Shown in pieces: positions 60,627 through 64,000 of a DNA stretch of 64,000 bases. Position numbers and translations under genes: made by a program. This stretch comes from Cloeon dipterum (lineage: Eukaryota; Arthropoda; Insecta; Ephemeroptera; Baetidae), in NCBI RefSeq assembly GCF_949628265.1, contig NC_088787.1, forward strand, positions 11,770,501-11,834,500, in the 5' to 3' direction. The first letter of the stretch is position 1. Each line of letters begins with the position of its first letter. The notes under the pieces were generated by a model that saw only the letters and a program-made list of their open reading frames with translations, was not told the origin of the DNA and did no database searches.

Positions 60627-62347
60627 TCAAGGTATCGTAGCAGCAACCTGCGTCAATTGCGCTTCAGCGCCCATTGCTGCCACACAGATGCACACTAAAC
60701 AGGCTCCAAGAGCGCCCATCCAGTCGGGAACTTCATCCCAAAATGCAATCTGAAACGTGAAAGTTAAATTGTCTTAATTTTAGGCAAAAACGAAAAAATG
60801 GGTGTTGGAGAAGAAAATTTCGTTTTAAAATAATAGCAAGAAATGTGTATTTGCAATTCCCTAACTTTCAATTAACGTCCCAGGGTTTTAGGGAAAAATC
60901 ATATCATTTGCATCAGTTCCAGTGGATTTCCCTTTGTTTAAACGGAGAAACATATTCAAAATCTGTAAACCAAGTTGATATTTTGAAACTGTTTTTTTAA
61001 TACAAATAGTGCAATAAATTGTTACTTGAAGCCAATAGGATTTCAAATTATAAATGAGTCTACTTTTTTATGAAACTCCCAGACTTATTTAATTAGATTT
61101 CAAAAATCATGCCTAATGTTTTAATTTGCTTGTCATGTTTGTAAAAAGGGGAAAACCTAAACTAAGACGTCACCAAAACCTTAAAAAAAATGGCAACACA
61201 AGCATGCAAATTAATCCTCTCATCGAACCGATCAGTTAAGGAATGAGAAATCATACCTGCAAAACGAAAGCGAGCACTATATCAAGTGATCTCGTGACTG
61301 CCACTTTGCCGGCGCCCTCCATGCTGAGAGCGCGCGCGAGGAGAACTTGACCCAGCAGTCCCGTGACTCCGACCAGGCTGGCGAGGCCCCAGTGCATGAG
61401 CGATGCGTGTCGCAATGGCCCTCCCGTCGTCCAGGGACCGTGGATTTGCGTGAGAATCGTGGCCACCACGAGGGACCAGGCGCTAAAGTGCAGCACGAGG
61501 ATCGAGTAGTGCACCTCCTTACACCGGCGCATCACAACAATGTTGATCGCGGTGAAGAGGGCACCCAAAATCGCCGCTGAGTATCCTAAGCCGTCGTAAT
61601 TCTCCACCTCGCCCTAGTTAAATTTAAAAAGTCTACATGGTTAGTTTTTAAAAGCCGTATTTTCAGGGCGTTTTGTGGGGGGAAATATCCTTAAAATCGA
61701 TTTTTATTTATATTTATGGACAGCAATTAATTTAATTTACTTAATTAAAATCAGTCTCATTGTAGTAAAAATCTTAATTTCAGCTGAAGCTACTGCTTGA
61801 ATGTGGCATTTCGGCTTAATGAAATAGAGACTAATGCGAGTTACCTGGTGGAAGATCAAAGGCGGCTTGGAAATGAGCACGACGCCGGTGACCAGTAGGA
61901 ACACGATCAGGGTGCGGAAAAAACCGCAAGGTTCTCTGAGGCATAAAAACGATAGCAGCAGCACAAACACCGGCGAGCTGAAAATGATGGAGGTTGCATC
62001 TCCCAGGGGAAGTCTCCGGAAAGAGAAGAACAGCAGCACCAGCGTCACTCCGCCGACGATGCCCTGGGTGCGGATCAGATTTTGTGCCGCAAAAAAGCCT
62101 TCAGACTCACCTGCAAAACGAGGAGGAGCCTCAGCCCTGGGGGTCCGAAGGGGTTGCGGCCTCTGTAGGCTACGATGGGCAGCATCGCGGCCACCTGGAT
62201 GGACGACCTCAGGACCAGGAGCTCCATCGGATCTATTGACTCAAGCCCCTTCACCAAAGCCGAGCACAGGGTGAAGAACACGCCTGAGAGAAACGCCAGC
62301 AGAATGGCGCACCAGTTCGTCTTTGTCGGTTTCGGCGGGCCTAAGTC
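60627..62347 (-). CDS. SLC35G1: EamA/DMT-family transporter, SLC35G1-like (5' end missing)
   Basis: Exons on the minus strand are 62347-62111, 62063-61845, 61613-61257 and 60749-60627, giving 311 residues with the first exon not found. The intron between the first two is only 47 bases. Ten hydrophobic segments can be counted, arranged as two five-helix EamA halves, for example LAFLSGVFFTLCSALVKG, SIIFSSPVFVLLLSFLCL, LIVFLLVTGVVLIS, AAILGALFTAINIVVMRR and GALGACLVCICVAAMGA. The motifs LRSSIQV, GDATSIIFSSPVFV, SKPPLIF and LARAL fit the SLC35G (TMEM20/acyl-malonyl-condensing-enzyme-like) branch of the drug/metabolite transporter superfamily. The substrate of this branch is not well defined. The gene is convergent with HFM1 and shows no link to the ZNFX1 cluster. 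Confidence 0.82.
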
Positions 62348-64000
62348 CTGTTTTTTTAAATAAAATATGAAAAAAATCTCTGTTAGATATATTCTAATCA
62401 ATGATTTTAAGAAATTGTATCCTAGTTTGCCTTCATTCTTCTGAATTGAATGGAAATATTGCGCAGTTTGTATTTAATAAGATAAAAAATTAGACACTTT
62501 TCAGCCAAAAAAATAAAATAAGGAAGATGATGGAGGACAAAATAACAAATTGCTTACAAAGAGTAGTAATGAGGCAAATTTATAAACTTTCTCTCCACTC
62601 GCGTGCGTGACCTAAAACTTTTCCTTCCATTTTCCTAACCACCCTATAATAAATTAAAAAAATCAATTCTATATATATGTCATATATGTGTAGTGCCACA
62701 AAATGGATTGCCTAGAGGAACCTTTGTATTGTTTGGCACAAAATATGATCCCATATTGGGGGTAAATCGGAAAAAAAGGTTTTTCACCTGTTTTTTGCTA
62801 AAAAAAAACGTGCATTATTTTTGCGCATCGCAAAAATTGGCGAACGCAGGATATCACGTCCGTAAAATAATACGGAAGGAAAAATATTTATATTTAAAAT
62901 GAACATGCAGAATCTGCGCGCAAAAATTGTATTGAATCTGATGGGAAAACGGGACGAAAATCCGTTTGTGATATATTACAAAATCTCGTACAACTCCATT
63001 CAGCTTTGTTAATGCAATTAATGTCATATTTAATTTATGCTGTCGAGTTGGGGTCGAGACATCACTACCAATGCATAATATAAATTTATGAATAACAGTT
63101 AATTGAATGAAGTCGACACTCTATAGTAACCCGATCTAATAATGAAAGGCGTGAAACAGAAGCTGAGAATGTGCATTTAAATAAAATCCTAATCGCATGA
63201 AGCGAAATTTAATCTTGCCGTAAAAGAAACGATTTTCAAACAGCCAAACCATGAAAGCGTATTATATTAAGTTCTTTTTCGCAAAAGGGCTGAAATGCTG
63301 TTCGACCAGTTGGACGAGAATTGCGTACGACCTCGCAGAGAACTGCAGTTGTTGTAGCAAAAGTAAATAATGAGAATGATATTTTTAATATAAATCTTCC
63401 TAAGATACGGCTATAGCCAGCAAATAAAATACATTCTTGTATTTACAATTGCAATCACAAGTTTTATAAGCATTTACCTTCATGCCGAACAACTCGGCCA
63501 AGACATATTTCATTTTCCATTCTGTTCTGCAACACTTTGACAGCTCAAGCTAGATCAACGCTCGCGCACGTGATTCTGGTCTCATTACCTGAATAACGAT
63601 ACGGTATTTTTTTTTGCAAGGACGACCTTTCTTCTATGGAGGATATCCCGTGACTTGAATCCTCCATTTTGAACTAAAGAGATGAATCTTTTTTATGGAA
63701 TATATATAGTTTTATTGAAAAAATAAATAATAATTTTTTCAAAATTATCGTGTTATAAATTTTGCTTGGGTGGAAAAGGATATAATTTTTGTAACTGTAG
63801 CTGATTTGTCTTATTAGGCTTTGTTAGGAGTTTTTCTGGAAAAAAATCAGCTCTGCAACAATCTGCAGTGGATTTTGCCTCTCTTACCGAGGAAAAACTT
63901 TTGCTTATATTTAATTTAAATGTGTGATGAATGTCACAAAAGTCTCCTTGCGATATTAAATCGCACAAAAATCTGAATATCAGAAGTCTATTTTCAACAA
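62348..64000. other. Right flank, no gene seen
   Basis: AT-rich sequence that probably holds the first exon(s) and promoter of the SLC35G-like gene on the minus strand, but I cannot define them. Open frames here (for example 62693-62902 and 63753-63968) have no recognisable domain. Confidence 0.35.

Noticed and set aside
1-64000. tRNA genes, rRNA and CRISPR arrays
   Set aside because: I found no GGTTCGAATCC-type T-loop with a matching cloverleaf, no rRNA-like stretch, and no regularly spaced short repeats. The DNA is eukaryotic.

Overview
The window is nuclear DNA of a eukaryote, most likely an arthropod. Genes are split by short AT-rich introns with GT-AG (sometimes GC-AG) borders. Two promoters pair a TATA box with a TCAGTT initiator, an arthropod-type start site. 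I cannot place the species further. All exon models below are read by eye from splice borders and reading-frame continuity. Exon phases close in every model given, but no transcript supports them.

Most of the window (about 1.6-53.2 kb) is a cluster of seven paralogues of ZNFX1, the NFX1-type zinc-finger SF1 helicase known as an antiviral RNA sensor in vertebrates and a small-RNA inheritance factor in nematodes. The order is A(+), B(-), C(-), D(-), E(+), F(+), G(+). A and D keep the full set of helicase motifs. B, C, E, F and G keep the P-loop but share substitutions in motifs II, III and VI, including loss of the motif VI arginine. They look like a separate, probably ATPase-altered subfamily. 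F is a pseudogene. B ends in a predicted transmembrane tail anchor. Most members put only the start codon in the exon before the first large coding exon.

Two related DNA transposons, both with intact multi-exon transposase genes and near-perfect terminal inverted repeats of about 93 bp, sit inside the cluster. The one at 1977-6923 has landed in the 5'UTR of gene A's start-codon exon. The one at 38159-42802 lies between E and F and carries a tandemly duplicated in-frame exon. The 5' intron of gene E contains a 622-bp fold-back sequence that would make a roughly 290-bp RNA hairpin. A 128-bp MITE-like hairpin lies between D and E.

To the right are two single-copy genes: HFM1/MER3, a meiotic crossover helicase (54.7-60.3 kb, +), and a ten-helix EamA/SLC35G-type transporter (60.6-62.3 kb, -). 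The two are convergent. I found no tRNA, rRNA or CRISPR.
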